Positions 44,632 through 53,194 of a stretch of DNA of 56,118 bases are shown piece by piece. The translations under genes were made by a program, and so were the position numbers. Each line of letters opens with the position of its first letter. Within the stretch, counting starts at the first letter, position 1. A model generated the notes under the pieces. It did no database searches, had not been told where the DNA came from, and saw only the letters and a list, made by a program, of their open reading frames with translations. The stretch is from an uncultured Flavobacteriales bacterium (GTDB lineage Bacteria > Bacteroidota > Bacteroidia > Flavobacteriales_D > Crocinitomicaceae), in the NCBI GenBank assembly GCA_903860985.1, contig CAIOSO010000152.1, positions 1-56,118 of the forward strand. The letters are read 5' to 3'.

Positions 44632-47487
44632 ATGAATTGTTTTATAAGGACATACTTTCACTTTTTGGTAATGTATTGCCTTACATGTTTTTTGTGCAAT
44701 TCACAGACCAACGTGCCTCATACTTTGTATCAGCAGTTTAATGGATCTTATGATTATACTATAATCGGAAATACTCAGAACCCTTATGATAATTGGACTT
44801 TTCCACCGCAGCCATGTGTCATGCTTACAAGTTCATCAGCAACATTAAATTTAGCTTCAAATCAAACCATTGTCGGAGCCTATTTGGTTTGGGCTGGAAT
44901 TGGGAACGGTCAAGGTACAAATATCACTCTCAATGGTATAAATATTCAACCAGATATCGTTAATGTTTTAGATGCGCATCCATCAACATTTATTTTCCCT
45001 TGGAATTATTTTTCAGCAGTTAAAAATATTACTAATTATGTTCAAACTTATGGTAACGGCCTCTATCAAGTATCTAACTTTGACTTAAATCCTTTTATCG
45101 CTAACTATTGTTCGAATGCAGTCTATTATTCTGGATGGAACATAGTGGTTGTTTATTCGAGTCCAACACTAGCTAATAAGCAATTGAATATTTATGATGG
45201 TTTTCAATTTGTTGGAAATCCAGTAACTACAACTTATAGTTTTCCAATTTCTAATTTGAATGTGACGAATACAATTGGGGCCAAAATGACTTATATTGTT
45301 TACAATGGCAGTCCAAATTCATTTTTTGGTGAATCAGTAAAAGTTAATGGCAATACATTGAGTAATGCTCAAAATCCACCCAATAATCCATTTAATGGCA
45401 CGAATAGTTTTACCGGGAGTAATACAAGTTGGAACATGGATGTGGACACTTATTCTATCAACAATTACATCAACGTTGGAAATACTAGTTTACAACTTAC
45501 ATTAAACTCTCTAACCAACCGTAATGTCTCCACCATCATCACCTCCATCCAATCCGAACTGCCTGATGCCACAATTTCTCTTGACAATATAATTGGCCAA
45601 GACATTTGCCAAAATCATGATTTGACCTTGGATTATACAGTCTACAATGTCAACTCGAATGATACCTTGCTAGCTGGAACACCTATTTCGGTTTATGCGA
45701 ATAATAATGTGCTGTTATCAACTTTTACTTTGCCTTCAAACATTCTCATTGGTGATAGTTTGAGCTTGAGTACATTGGTCACGATTCCAACGGGCATTTC
45801 AAGTCCCTTTAACTTGAGCATGGTCGTGAACCAAAATGCGACGCAGTTAGGCGTTTATCCAGAAAGTAATTTTGGGAACAATACGTCGAATGATTCTACG
45901 ATTTCCCTCACAACCGTTATCTATCCGAATTTTGGGAATGTTGGTCCCTTTTGTCAAGGAACAAGCTACACCTTACCATCTGTTTCTTTGAACAATGTCG
46001 ATGGGATTTGGTCGCCGGCATTTAACAATCAAAGCACGACGACTTATTCATTCATGCCTAATGATACAACGTGTAATCAACCTTTGCAGTTGACTGTTGT
46101 CATTGTACCACAAACCACCCCCTTGTTTAATATCGCTTCTTCGATTTGTCAAAGTGGGAACCTGGTTTTTCCGGCCGTGACACAAAATGGTTTGCATGGA
46201 ACATGGTCACCAGCCTTTGACAACCAAAACACGACCACCTATACATTTACACCTGATGCCTCGACGCCAGCTTTGGGTTGTCCAACCCCAGTTCAATACA
46301 CGGTGAACATCATTCCATCAACGGTTCCAACCTTTAACTTACTCGATTCCATTTGCTTGAACGGACAACTTGCTTTTCCAACTGTTTCTGACAATTCCAT
46401 CACGGGAACATGGTCGCCAGCTTTTGATAACCAAAATAGTGCGAGTTATACCTTTACACCAGACAATAGCAACATTGCGACGTGCCTCGTTTCAACACAA
46501 CACGACGTGGTGATTGTCCCACCGACAACTCCGAATTTTTCCTTTGTGAATAGTTTGTGTGAGGGAAGTTCATTTACCCTACCAATGTTGAGCGACAATG
46601 GCATCGCAGGAACTTGGACTCCAACTTTCAATAATCTTTCCAGCGCAACGTATACGTTTAATCCAGATAGCAGCACAGTCCTAGGTGCGTGTGCAAACTC
46701 GGTGAATGAAACGATGACAATCATTCCAAACTTGGATCCATCGTTTACCTTCAGCGATTCGCTTTGCGCGGATGCGGTCTTTGATTTTCCATCAACGTCC
46801 ACAGAAGGCGTTTCCGGTGTGTGGAATCCAAGCTTTAACAATCAATCCACGCAGAACTACACCTTCACACCAGACCTTTCGGGAATCGTGTTTACGAACA
46901 TCGGTCAACGTTGTCCGCAAGTAATCAGTCAAACCATGACGATCATCCCGAATCCAGTTGCCGATTTCACGCCAGAAAATACAGTGCTCTCTCTTTTTGC
47001 TCCAACAACACTTTTAGAAAACAACTCTTCGAATGCCTACACGTATTTCTGGAATTTCGGCGATGGAACAAGCAACGACAGTATTTTCTCGCCGGAACAT
47101 ACCTTCCCAGAAAATGCAGGAACCTACTTGGTTTCCCTCGAAGTCAGCAACGAACTCGGTTGTTTAGACTCCATCTCGCAAAGCATTGTCATTGAACACG
47201 ATCCGGTAGTCTTCATTCCGAATGCCTTCACACCCGACGAAGACGGTTTGAACAATGAGTTCACGGCCGTTTTCCCTGAAAACATGAAATTGGCGAGCTT
47301 CGAAATGTACATCTACGACCGTTGGGGAGAATTAGTCTTTTACAGCCAGGATCCAAAACAAGGTTGGGATGCTTCCCTCGCAGGCTTCGATGCACCCGAT
47401 GGTGTTTATTCGTATTTGGTGAAATACAAGGAGCTCGGTTACGTGAATAAATTTCAAGTTACGGGAAGTGTCGTGGTGATAAGGTGA
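44632..47487 (+). CDS. Large repeat protein with PKD and T9SS type B (CHU_C) sorting domain
   Basis: A 951-residue secreted protein. Signal peptide to about residue 25. Residues about 30-430 form a beta-rich N-terminal domain with a CARDB-like stretch (about 315-430) and no family I can name. Five repeats of 65-70 residues follow, each with a GxWSPAF or GxWxPxF core (near 459, 523, 591, 660, 729) and an xYTFTPD strand. One PKD domain (YFWNFGDGTS near 805) and a CHU_C domain (VFIPNAFTPDEDGLNNEF, MYIYDRWGELVF, DGVYSYLVKY) end it. A surface protein exported by T9SS, probably adhesive (inference). Codon choice changes near 45,540, AT-rich before and richer in C and G after. Confidence 0.9.
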   Translation: MNCFIRTYFHFLVMYCLTCFLCNSQTNVPHTLYQQFNGSYDYTIIGNTQNPYDNWTFPPQPCVMLTSSSATLNLASNQTIVGAYLVWAGIGNGQGTNITLNGINIQPDIVNVLDAHPSTFIFPWNYFSAVKNITNYVQTYGNGLYQVSNFDLNPFIANYCSNAVYYSGWNIVVVYSSPTLANKQLNIYDGFQFVGNPVTTTYSFPISNLNVTNTIGAKMTYIVYNGSPNSFFGESVKVNGNTLSNAQNPPNNPFNGTNSFTGSNTSWNMDVDTYSINNYINVGNTSLQLTLNSLTNRNVSTIITSIQSELPDATISLDNIIGQDICQNHDLTLDYTVYNVNSNDTLLAGTPISVYANNNVLLSTFTLPSNILIGDSLSLSTLVTIPTGISSPFNLSMVVNQNATQLGVYPESNFGNNTSNDSTISLTTVIYPNFGNVGPFCQGTSYTLPSVSLNNVDGIWSPAFNNQSTTTYSFMPNDTTCNQPLQLTVVIVPQTTPLFNIASSICQSGNLVFPAVTQNGLHGTWSPAFDNQNTTTYTFTPDASTPALGCPTPVQYTVNIIPSTVPTFNLLDSICLNGQLAFPTVSDNSITGTWSPAFDNQNSASYTFTPDNSNIATCLVSTQHDVVIVPPTTPNFSFVNSLCEGSSFTLPMLSDNGIAGTWTPTFNNLSSATYTFNPDSSTVLGACANSVNETMTIIPNLDPSFTFSDSLCADAVFDFPSTSTEGVSGVWNPSFNNQSTQNYTFTPDLSGIVFTNIGQRCPQVISQTMTIIPNPVADFTPENTVLSLFAPTTLLENNSSNAYTYFWNFGDGTSNDSIFSPEHTFPENAGTYLVSLEVSNELGCLDSISQSIVIEHDPVVFIPNAFTPDEDGLNNEFTAVFPENMKLASFEMYIYDRWGELVFYSQDPKQGWDASLAGFDAPDGVYSYLVKYKELGYVNKFQVTGSVVVIR

Positions 47488-47495
47488 GGTATTGT

Positions 47496-47726
47496 CGCAG
47501 CAGTGCAACTGCAGCGGTGCGGTTGATCTATCGTCGCAGAAGTACAACTGCAGCGGAAATGCACGGTAACTAAGCTAAACTTTTATTTTTGATAAGGAAT
47601 TACCTCAGCAGTGCAACTGCAGCGGTGCGGTTTACCGCAACTGTGCAACTACAGTGGAAAAGCACAGTAACAAAGCTAAACTTTTATTGTAGAAAAGAAT
47701 TTCCCGCAGCAGTACAACTGCAGCGG
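47496..47726 (+). repeat. Array of five REP-like palindromes
   Basis: Units at 47,496-47,517, 47,535-47,556, 47,604-47,625, 47,636-47,657 and 47,705-47,726, consensus CGCAGCAGTGCAACTGCAG plus CGG, all in the same orientation. The intervening bases are also repeated: AAGCTAAACTTTTATT occurs twice (47,572 and 47,675), so a block of about 100 bases containing two units was duplicated. Nothing else but the rpmH terminator lies in the 47,488-47,811 gap. Confidence 0.9.
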
Positions 47727-47757
47727 AACGGTGGGGTGCTTTAAAAAGTCGCTATAA

Positions 47758-47791
47758 ACAAAAAAAGCCCCGACGTTGCTGTCGGGGCTTT
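47758..47791 (-). terminator. Terminator of rpmH
   Basis: Perfect 11-bp stem AAAGCCCCGAC/GTCGGGGCTTT with a 6-base loop; T-run on the minus strand follows. Confidence 0.92.
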
Positions 47792-47811
47792 ACATATCTT
47801 TTGAAAAAGAA

Positions 47812-47970
47812 TTAACGTTTGTGGAAAGGTTCGTCAGAAACAGTTAATTTCTTTCTTCCTTTTTTGCGTCGCGCAGCCAAAACTCTACGACCGTTTTTTG
47901 TAGCCATACGGCTTCGGAATCCGTGTTTGTTTCTTCTTTTTCTTACCGATGGTTGAAACGTTCTTTTCAT
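47812..47970 (-). CDS. rpmH: 50S ribosomal protein L34
   Basis: A 52-residue, strongly basic protein: [20 protein letters not shown], then [15 protein letters not shown], ending DEPFHKR. This is the L34 family; the conserved KRTFQPS and RRxxHGFR segments are present. The usual length is 44-53 residues. It sits alone with a strong terminator, not in a dnaA-rpmH-rnpA cluster here. A TATCTTTG element (48,005-48,012, minus strand) lies 35 bases before the ATG. Confidence 0.97.
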   Translation of the reverse strand: MKRTFQPSVRKRRNKHGFRSRMATKNGRRVLAARRKKGRKKLTVSDEPFHKR

Positions 47971-48004
47971 GTCGTATCTTAATTATGTAATCTATTTTGG
48001 GTTG

Positions 48005-48012
48005 CAAAGATA
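48005..48012 (-). promoter_or_regulatory. -7 element of rpmH
   Basis: Minus strand TATCTTTG, a full match. No clear TTTG at the right distance; a long T-run lies upstream. Confidence 0.5.
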
Positions 48013-48084
48013 TTGATTTTTTTAAAATTTCATATTCTTTCGACAAAATTATTTAAAAAAACTATTTTACCGCCTAAAGCGACG

Positions 48085-48092
48085 TAAATTTG
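48085..48092 (+). promoter_or_regulatory. -7 element of the ABC exporter gene
   Basis: TAAATTTG, a full match, 17-24 bases before the ATG at 48,109. The -33 region is AT-rich without a clear TTTG. Confidence 0.5.
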
Positions 48093-48108
48093 TAAAAAGA
48101 ATTATTCG

Positions 48109-49923
48109 ATGCTGAGACCAAAAAAAGAGCAAAAAGAAAAGGTAAAAATCACTAAATCAAGCATTAAGAAAGCGAAAGGAATTTTTACCTACCTTAAACC
48201 ATATGCTGGAATCTATTTTATCGGTTGGATATTTTTAGTACTTAGTACTTCCGCTGGACTCGTTTTTCCTTATTTAATGGGTAAATTGTTGGGAGCAGGT
48301 GCTTCTACATCGAACGTGTCGGACGCAATTGGACTCATCGATATGTCTAACATCAACAATGTAGCCATTGCGTTATTTGTCCTATTTGGCTTTCAATCGT
48401 TCTTCTCCTTCGTCCGCGTAGTACTTTTCAATAATGTGACAGAAAATGCCTTGCGCGATTTGAGAAACGATGCCTTTTCGAAATTGGTGTACATGCCCAT
48501 GGACTTCTTTAACCGAAATAAAGTGGGAGAGTTGACGAGTCGTTTGTCTTCGGACATCGCTCAAATTCAAGAAACCCTTCGAACGACCATCGCGGAGTTC
48601 TTTCGTCAAATCATCATCGTAGTCGGTGGAATCTTATTCCTCTTCTTCATTTCATGGAAATTAGCCTTGATCATGTTGGGAACCGTTCCAGTGATGGCCA
48701 TTGTTGCGGTAATCTTTGGACGTTACATTCGTAAATTGAGCAAGGAAGCGCAAGACTACATTGCAGAGTCGAATTCCATCGTAGAGGAAGCCTTAACGGG
48801 AATCGCTAACGTGAAGTCATTTACCAATGAATTCTTCATTTTTTCCAACTATAAAAAATCCACGCAACAAACCCGCGACTTGAATGTCCGCAGTGGAATC
48901 TGGCGTGGTCTATTCGTTTCCTTCATCATCTTCTGTTTATTCGGTGCCATTGTGTTCATCGTCTGGAGAGGACTATTGATGACGCAAGGACCGAATCCGG
49001 AATTGAACCAGGAAGGATTCTACCAATTTGTGCTCTTTACCATCATGATGGGTGCATCTGTTGGATCCCTGCCGGATTTATATGCAAGTGTCCAAAAAGC
49101 AATCGGTGCGACGGAAAATTTAATGGACATCATTCAACAGGATACGGAAGTTCAATTGAATCATGGGACAAGAAAGGATCGTTTAACAGGAAGCATTTCT
49201 TTTGAAAAGGTTCATTTCTCTTATCCGCAACGAAGCGACGTCGAGGTGTTGAAAGGAATTTCCTTTGATATCAAACAAAATCAAACCTTGGCTCTTGTTG
49301 GACAAAGTGGATCTGGTAAGTCGACGATTTCGAATTTACTGTTGCAATTTTACGCTTTGAGCGAAGGTGGAATCACCTTTGATGGAATTCCCGCGAAGGA
49401 TTTCGAACTAAATGCGCTCAGAGAGCAGATGGCGATTGTTCCCCAGGAAGTTATCCTTTTCTCTGGAAACATTCGGGAGAACATCTTATTTGGTAATCCA
49501 GCGGCAACAGAGGAGCAAATCATCGAGGCAGCCATGCAAGCCAATGCCTGGGAATTCATTGATGCTTTTCCAAATAAACTTGATACGGAAGTAGGGGATA
49601 GGGGAATTCAACTTTCCGGTGGACAAAAACAGCGCATTGCGATTGCACGAGCGATTTTAAAGAATCCTACGATTTTAATTTTGGATGAAGCGACTTCTGC
49701 TTTGGATTCTGAATCCGAACGATTGGTGCAAGATGCCTTGGATAAGTTGATGAAGGGAAGAACTTCGGTTGTGATTGCACACCGTCTTTCTACGATTCGA
49801 AACGCCGATCAAATTTTGGTTTTGCAGTCAGGAGTCATTGAGGAATCCGGAACGCATCAGTCCTTAATGGACTTAAAAGGATTGTACGCAGACTACGTTG
49901 GATTACAGTCCATGAATCAATAA
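48109..49923 (+). CDS. MsbA/lipid-A-type ABC exporter (fused membrane and ATPase domains)
   Basis: A 604-residue half-transporter. Residues about 30-340 form six transmembrane helices of type-I exporter fold; residues about 360-600 are the ATPase: Walker A GQSGSGKST near 399-407, Q-loop VPQEVILFSGNIRENILFG near 446-464, signature LSGGQKQR near 502-509, Walker B ILILDEATSALDSE near 522-535, and switch AHRLSTIRNAD. Works as a homodimer in the inner membrane. Lipid or lipid-linked glycan export is common in this family, but the substrate is not shown. Confidence 0.9.
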   Translation: MLRPKKEQKEKVKITKSSIKKAKGIFTYLKPYAGIYFIGWIFLVLSTSAGLVFPYLMGKLLGAGASTSNVSDAIGLIDMSNINNVAIALFVLFGFQSFFSFVRVVLFNNVTENALRDLRNDAFSKLVYMPMDFFNRNKVGELTSRLSSDIAQIQETLRTTIAEFFRQIIIVVGGILFLFFISWKLALIMLGTVPVMAIVAVIFGRYIRKLSKEAQDYIAESNSIVEEALTGIANVKSFTNEFFIFSNYKKSTQQTRDLNVRSGIWRGLFVSFIIFCLFGAIVFIVWRGLLMTQGPNPELNQEGFYQFVLFTIMMGASVGSLPDLYASVQKAIGATENLMDIIQQDTEVQLNHGTRKDRLTGSISFEKVHFSYPQRSDVEVLKGISFDIKQNQTLALVGQSGSGKSTISNLLLQFYALSEGGITFDGIPAKDFELNALREQMAIVPQEVILFSGNIRENILFGNPAATEEQIIEAAMQANAWEFIDAFPNKLDTEVGDRGIQLSGGQKQRIAIARAILKNPTILILDEATSALDSESERLVQDALDKLMKGRTSVVIAHRLSTIRNADQILVLQSGVIEESGTHQSLMDLKGLYADYVGLQSMNQ

Positions 49924-49946
49924 GCTTCGTAAAAGTGTTGGTAGAT

Positions 49947-50906
49947 TTATTCGGAGAACAACGATTCAACGAATAATTTTCGGTCGAACAGTTGGAGGTC
50001 TTCCATTTTCTCGCCAATCCCAATGTATTTCACGGGGATTTTCATCTGGTCGGAAATTCCAATGATCACACCGCCTTTTGCTGTGCCATCTAATTTCGTT
50101 ACTGCCAATGCGTTGATGTCGGTTGCTTGCGCAAATTGCTTCGCTTGTTCAAAGGCGTTTTGTCCGGTCGAACCATCTAGTACCAACAAAATTTCATGAG
50201 GTGCACCTGGAATGATTTTTTCCATCACACGTTTGATTTTCGTCAACTCCGCCATTAAATTCACTTTGTTGTGAAGTCTTCCGGCTGTGTCGATGATGAC
50301 AACGTCTGCTCCTTGCGATTTAGCTGACTGTAAGGTGTCGAACGCCACGCTCGCTGGATCAGCGCCCATTCCTTGCTGAAAGATCGGTACATCGACGCGT
50401 TTGGACCAAATAATCAATTGTTCCACAGCTGCTGCACGGAAAGTATCTGCGGCGCCAAGAACAACTTTTAATCCAGAGGCTTTGAATTGGTGAGCGAGTT
50501 TTCCAATGGTGGTGGTTTTCCCAACGCCATTCACACCTACGACCATAATCACGTATGGATTGCCGTCCGCAGGTTTTTCAATTTCAAGATGTCCGTTTTG
50601 ATTGGAATTATTTTCTTCGAGTAGGGCGATGATTTCTTCACGCAGGACGATGTTCAATTCCTCCGTTCCCATTACTTTATCTTTGGAGACGCGCGCTTGA
50701 ATTCGGTCGATGATTTTTAGTGTGGTTTCTACGCCAACATCTGAGGTAATCAACATCTCTTCGAGCTTGTCCAATACTTCGTCATCTACATGGGATTTAC
50801 CCACGAGCAGTCGAGCAATCTTCGAAAAGAATGTTTGCTTTGTCTTCTCTAGGCCTTGGTCTAGTGTTTCCTTTTTAGATTTCGAGAAAAAATCAAATAG
50901 TCCCAT
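49947..50906 (-). CDS. ftsY: Signal recognition particle receptor FtsY
   Basis: A 319-residue SRP-receptor GTPase with a short acidic/basic N-terminal helix and the NG domain: P-loop GVNGVGKTTT near residues 122-131, AADTFRAAAVEQL near 152-164, DTAGRLHNK near 203-211, TKLDGTAKGG near 264-273 and the closing KYIGIGEKMEDLQLF near 290-304. It delivers translating ribosomes to the Sec channel at the membrane. A terminator separates it from the L28-L33-DUF4295 genes upstream, so it probably has its own promoter or depends on read-through. Confidence 0.96.
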   Translation of the reverse strand: MGLFDFFSKSKKETLDQGLEKTKQTFFSKIARLLVGKSHVDDEVLDKLEEMLITSDVGVETTLKIIDRIQARVSKDKVMGTEELNIVLREEIIALLEENNSNQNGHLEIEKPADGNPYVIMVVGVNGVGKTTTIGKLAHQFKASGLKVVLGAADTFRAAAVEQLIIWSKRVDVPIFQQGMGADPASVAFDTLQSAKSQGADVVIIDTAGRLHNKVNLMAELTKIKRVMEKIIPGAPHEILLVLDGSTGQNAFEQAKQFAQATDINALAVTKLDGTAKGGVIIGISDQMKIPVKYIGIGEKMEDLQLFDRKLFVESLFSE

Positions 50907-50921
50907 GTTTTAAAGATAAAA

Positions 50922-50949
50922 AAAAAGCTCCCTGAAGTGGAAGCTTTTT
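50922..50949 (-). terminator. Terminator between DUF4295 and ftsY
   Basis: Stem AAAAAGCT-CC/GG-AGCTTTTT with one unpaired pair of bases; T-run on the minus strand. It ends the rpmB-rpmG-DUF4295 unit. Confidence 0.82.
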
Positions 50950-50966
50950 ACAAGGTTTTAGGAGGA

Positions 50967-51122
50967 TTAGTTCTTAGCGAACCATTCTTTCACTTTATCG
51001 TTCAATACCATTTCCTCTTTAAATGTGTAAGAATTCGATTTATCGGATTTTACCATTTTAATTACTTTCGTATGTTCTTTACCGCCACCTTTTTGTAGGG
51101 AAGCTACAACTTTCTTTGCCAT
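50967..51122 (-). CDS. DUF4295 family small basic protein (Bacteroidota ribosome-associated)
   Basis: A 51-residue basic protein: MAKKVVASLQKGGGKEHTKV, then IKMVKSDKSNSYTFKEEMV, ending VKEWFAKN. It matches DUF4295, a family restricted to Bacteroidota and always found beside L28 and L33. It may correspond to the protein bL38 described in the Flavobacterium johnsoniae ribosome structure; I am not certain of that identity. It follows rpmG by 7 bases and is last in the unit. Confidence 0.85.
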   Translation of the reverse strand: MAKKVVASLQKGGGKEHTKVIKMVKSDKSNSYTFKEEMVLNDKVKEWFAKN

Positions 51123-51129
51123 GTCCTAG

Positions 51130-51318
51130 TTATTTAATTTCTTTATGAACAGTCATTCTCTTTAAGATCGGATTGAATTTCTTAATCTCCATGCGATCCG
51201 GTGTGTTTTTACGGTTTTTCGTCGTGATGTAACGCGACGTACCAGCCATTCCTGAGTCTTTGTGCTCTGTGCACTCTAAAATCACTTGGATGCGGTTACC
51301 TTTACTCTTCTTAGCCAT
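51130..51318 (-). CDS. rpmG: 50S ribosomal protein L33
   Basis: A 62-residue basic protein matching L33: [19 protein letters not shown] near residues 6-24, [24 protein letters not shown] in the middle, ending MTVHKEIK. Only one cysteine (C16) is present, so it is the zinc-free type. Middle gene of rpmB-rpmG-DUF4295, 32 bases after rpmB. Confidence 0.96.
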   Translation of the reverse strand: MAKKSKGNRIQVILECTEHKDSGMAGTSRYITTKNRKNTPDRMEIKKFNPILKRMTVHKEIK

Positions 51319-51350
51319 TTTCTTCTTATTTTATCTGTTTCGCAACAGTC

Positions 51351-51587
51351 TTATTTTAAAAAACCTTTCTGACGAGCTTCTTTGATACAAGCGGCAATGC
51401 CTTTCTTGTTTATCGTGCGAAGTGCAGAAGTTGAAATTTTTAATGTGATGTAAGCTTCTTCTTCTGGAAGGAAAAACTTTTTGGTAACCAAATTCGGGTA
51501 AAATCTACGTTTGGTTTTACGATTGGAGTGAGAAACATTGTTCCCAACCATTACTGACTTACCTGTTAATTGACAAACTCTTGACAT
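51351..51587 (-). CDS. rpmB: 50S ribosomal protein L28
   Basis: A 78-residue protein matching L28: MSRVCQLTGKSVMVGNNVSH, then SNRKTKRRFYPNLVTKKFF, ending KEARQKGFLK. The ATG at 51,587 is the family start; the frame upstream to 51,749 runs into the promoter and the xerD end and is not used. First gene of the rpmB-rpmG-DUF4295 unit with a near-perfect promoter upstream. Confidence 0.96.
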   Translation of the reverse strand: MSRVCQLTGKSVMVGNNVSHSNRKTKRRFYPNLVTKKFFLPEEEAYITLKISTSALRTINKKGIAACIKEARQKGFLK

Positions 51588-51624
51588 GTCTTTAAAATTA
51601 CTTATAAATGTAAAAAAGCGGATG

Positions 51625-51655
51625 CAAAGGTAACAACTTTTTGAAATTCCACAAA
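51625..51655 (-). promoter_or_regulatory. Promoter of rpmB-rpmG-DUF4295
   Basis: Minus strand TTTG (51,652-51,655), a 19-base spacer, and TACCTTTG (51,625-51,632): a perfect Bacteroidota promoter in the gap between xerD and rpmB. Confidence 0.82.
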
Positions 51656-51708
51656 GGATTTCAAGAATATTCCCAAAAAAAACTTTTACCTCTTCTTTTT
51701 TGTTGGAT

Positions 51709-52614
51709 TTACGCTTTGGAATTACGCGGATGATACGATAAAATGGCATCGCGCAAGAAGCGTTGATCGAGGTGTGTGTAGATTTCTGTTGTAGTGATGG
51801 ATTCGTGTCCGAGCATTTCCTGAATGGCTCTTAAATTAGCCCCTCCTTCGATCAAATGTGTAGCGAAACTATGTCGAAAGGTGTGAGGGGAAATGTTCTT
51901 TTTGAGTCCGATGGACTCCGCTAAATTTTTAATAATCGTAAACACCATTACGCGAGTGAGTTGTGTGCCTCTTCGGTTCAGAAAAACGATGTTTTCACTT
52001 CCTTTCTGGATGTTCAAATGGTTCCGAATGTGCTGTTGGTAAATCTCGATTTCTTTCTGAACTTGTTGACTCACCGGTACCAAACGTTCTTTGTTTCCTT
52101 TTCCAATCACGCGGATAAATCCTTCCTCAAAAAACAAATCGGAAAAACGCAGTCCAACCAGCTCGCTGACACGCAATCCACAGCTATACAAGGTCTCTAA
52201 CATGGCATGATTTCGGTGTCCTTCGTTTTTGCTTAAGTCAATGGCGGCGAGGAGGGAATCGATTTCTTCAATGGTCAATACTTCAGGGAGTTTACGTCCC
52301 AATTTGGGCTGTTCTAATAACTCACTCGGATCCACTTTGACTAAGTTTTCGAGGATTAAAAAGCCATAAAATTGTTTGATACCGGAAATGATGCGTGCTT
52401 GACTTCGCGCGCTTAATCCAAGGTCGAAAAGCGTGGCAAGAAATTGTTTTAAGTCGTCGTAATTCAATTGATCGGGCAGCTTTGAGGAAGCCGCAGAAAA
52501 CTCCTTCAGTTTGTCGACATCGTTCTGATAGGCAAGAATCGAATTCTCTGCCAATCCTTTTTCGATTTTCAAGTATGAAACAAAATCCTTAATATAGCGT
52601 TCCCAATTCGACAT
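51709..52614 (-). CDS. xerD: Site-specific tyrosine recombinase XerD-type
   Basis: A 301-residue tyrosine recombinase. The N-terminal SAM-like domain (about 1-90) has YIKDFVSYLKIEKGLAENSI. The catalytic domain shows the RKHRHY set: R in YSCGLRVSELVGL near 148, K in IGKGNKERLVPV near 172, HTFRHSFATHL near 245-255, and LGHESITTTEIYTH near 268-281 with the nucleophilic tyrosine. Length and sequence fit XerC/XerD, which resolve chromosome dimers at dif; XerD is my choice from overall resemblance. The ATG is 2 bases from the aroQ ATG on the other strand. Confidence 0.9.
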   Translation of the reverse strand: MSNWERYIKDFVSYLKIEKGLAENSILAYQNDVDKLKEFSAASSKLPDQLNYDDLKQFLATLFDLGLSARSQARIISGIKQFYGFLILENLVKVDPSELLEQPKLGRKLPEVLTIEEIDSLLAAIDLSKNEGHRNHAMLETLYSCGLRVSELVGLRFSDLFFEEGFIRVIGKGNKERLVPVSQQVQKEIEIYQQHIRNHLNIQKGSENIVFLNRRGTQLTRVMVFTIIKNLAESIGLKKNISPHTFRHSFATHLIEGGANLRAIQEMLGHESITTTEIYTHLDQRFLRDAILSYHPRNSKA

Positions 52615-52616
52615 CT

Positions 52617-53024
52617 ATGAAAATTCTGATTGTAAACGGTCCAAATTTAAATTTACTCGGTTCCCGTGAAACACAAATATATGGGAATGTTTCGTTTGCA
52701 GACTTTTTAACGGAATTGAAATCGAAATCGAGTGCTGAAATCTCCTATTTTCAGTCCAATGTAGAGGGAGAATTGATCAATGTCCTGCAGGACACCAACG
52801 CCGACGGAATCATCCTCAATGCCGGTGGATACACCCACACAAGTGTCGCTTTGCGCGATTGCATTGCCGCGATTTCCACACCAGTTGTCGAAGTACACAT
52901 TTCCAACATCACCGCACGTGAATCCTTCCGCCATGAATCGATGTTAAGTCCAGTTTGCGCTGGATGTATTTACGGTTTCGGTATGAAGGGATATGAGTTG
53001 GCGTTGAGGTATTTTGAGTCTTAG
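52617..53024 (+). CDS. aroQ: 3-dehydroquinate dehydratase, type II
   Basis: A 135-residue enzyme of the shikimate pathway, turning 3-dehydroquinate into 3-dehydroshikimate. Type II signatures: LIVNGPNLNLLGSRE at the N-terminus with the catalytic-loop arginine and the following tyrosine, ILNAGGYTHTSVALRDC near 65-81, and EVHISNITARESFRH near 91-105. A little shorter than the usual 145-150 residues but with every motif. It diverges from xerD with only two bases between the start codons; no TAnnTTTG was seen on its own strand upstream. Confidence 0.95.
   Translation: MKILIVNGPNLNLLGSRETQIYGNVSFADFLTELKSKSSAEISYFQSNVEGELINVLQDTNADGIILNAGGYTHTSVALRDCIAAISTPVVEVHISNITARESFRHESMLSPVCAGCIYGFGMKGYELALRYFES
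52642..52649 (-). promoter_or_regulatory. Possible xerD promoter inside aroQ
   Basis: Minus strand TAAATTTG, a full TAnnTTTG match, 28-35 bases before the xerD ATG and inside the aroQ coding region. TTTC lies 18 bases further upstream. Confidence 0.4.
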
Positions 53025-53194
53025 GGATTCAGAGAACTTCTAATTACCAATCCGGCAATGCGCTTTTGCAAAATGGAGCTAAGGTTTTAAATTCTTTACA
53101 ATTTTCTCAATTCTACAGACAATAATCATCCCCTCCTTTCGTTAGATAACATGCGCTGAAAAGTGATTTTTTTAAAAAAAAATGATGAATCGAT

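Noticed and set aside
47496..47726. CRISPR-like array
   Set aside because: Spacers are themselves repeated, repeats are diverged palindromes of about 22 bases, and no cas gene is present.
51709..52614. Phage or integron integrase
   Set aside because: Housekeeping XerC/XerD length and neighbours, no phage genes, no att-like repeats nearby.
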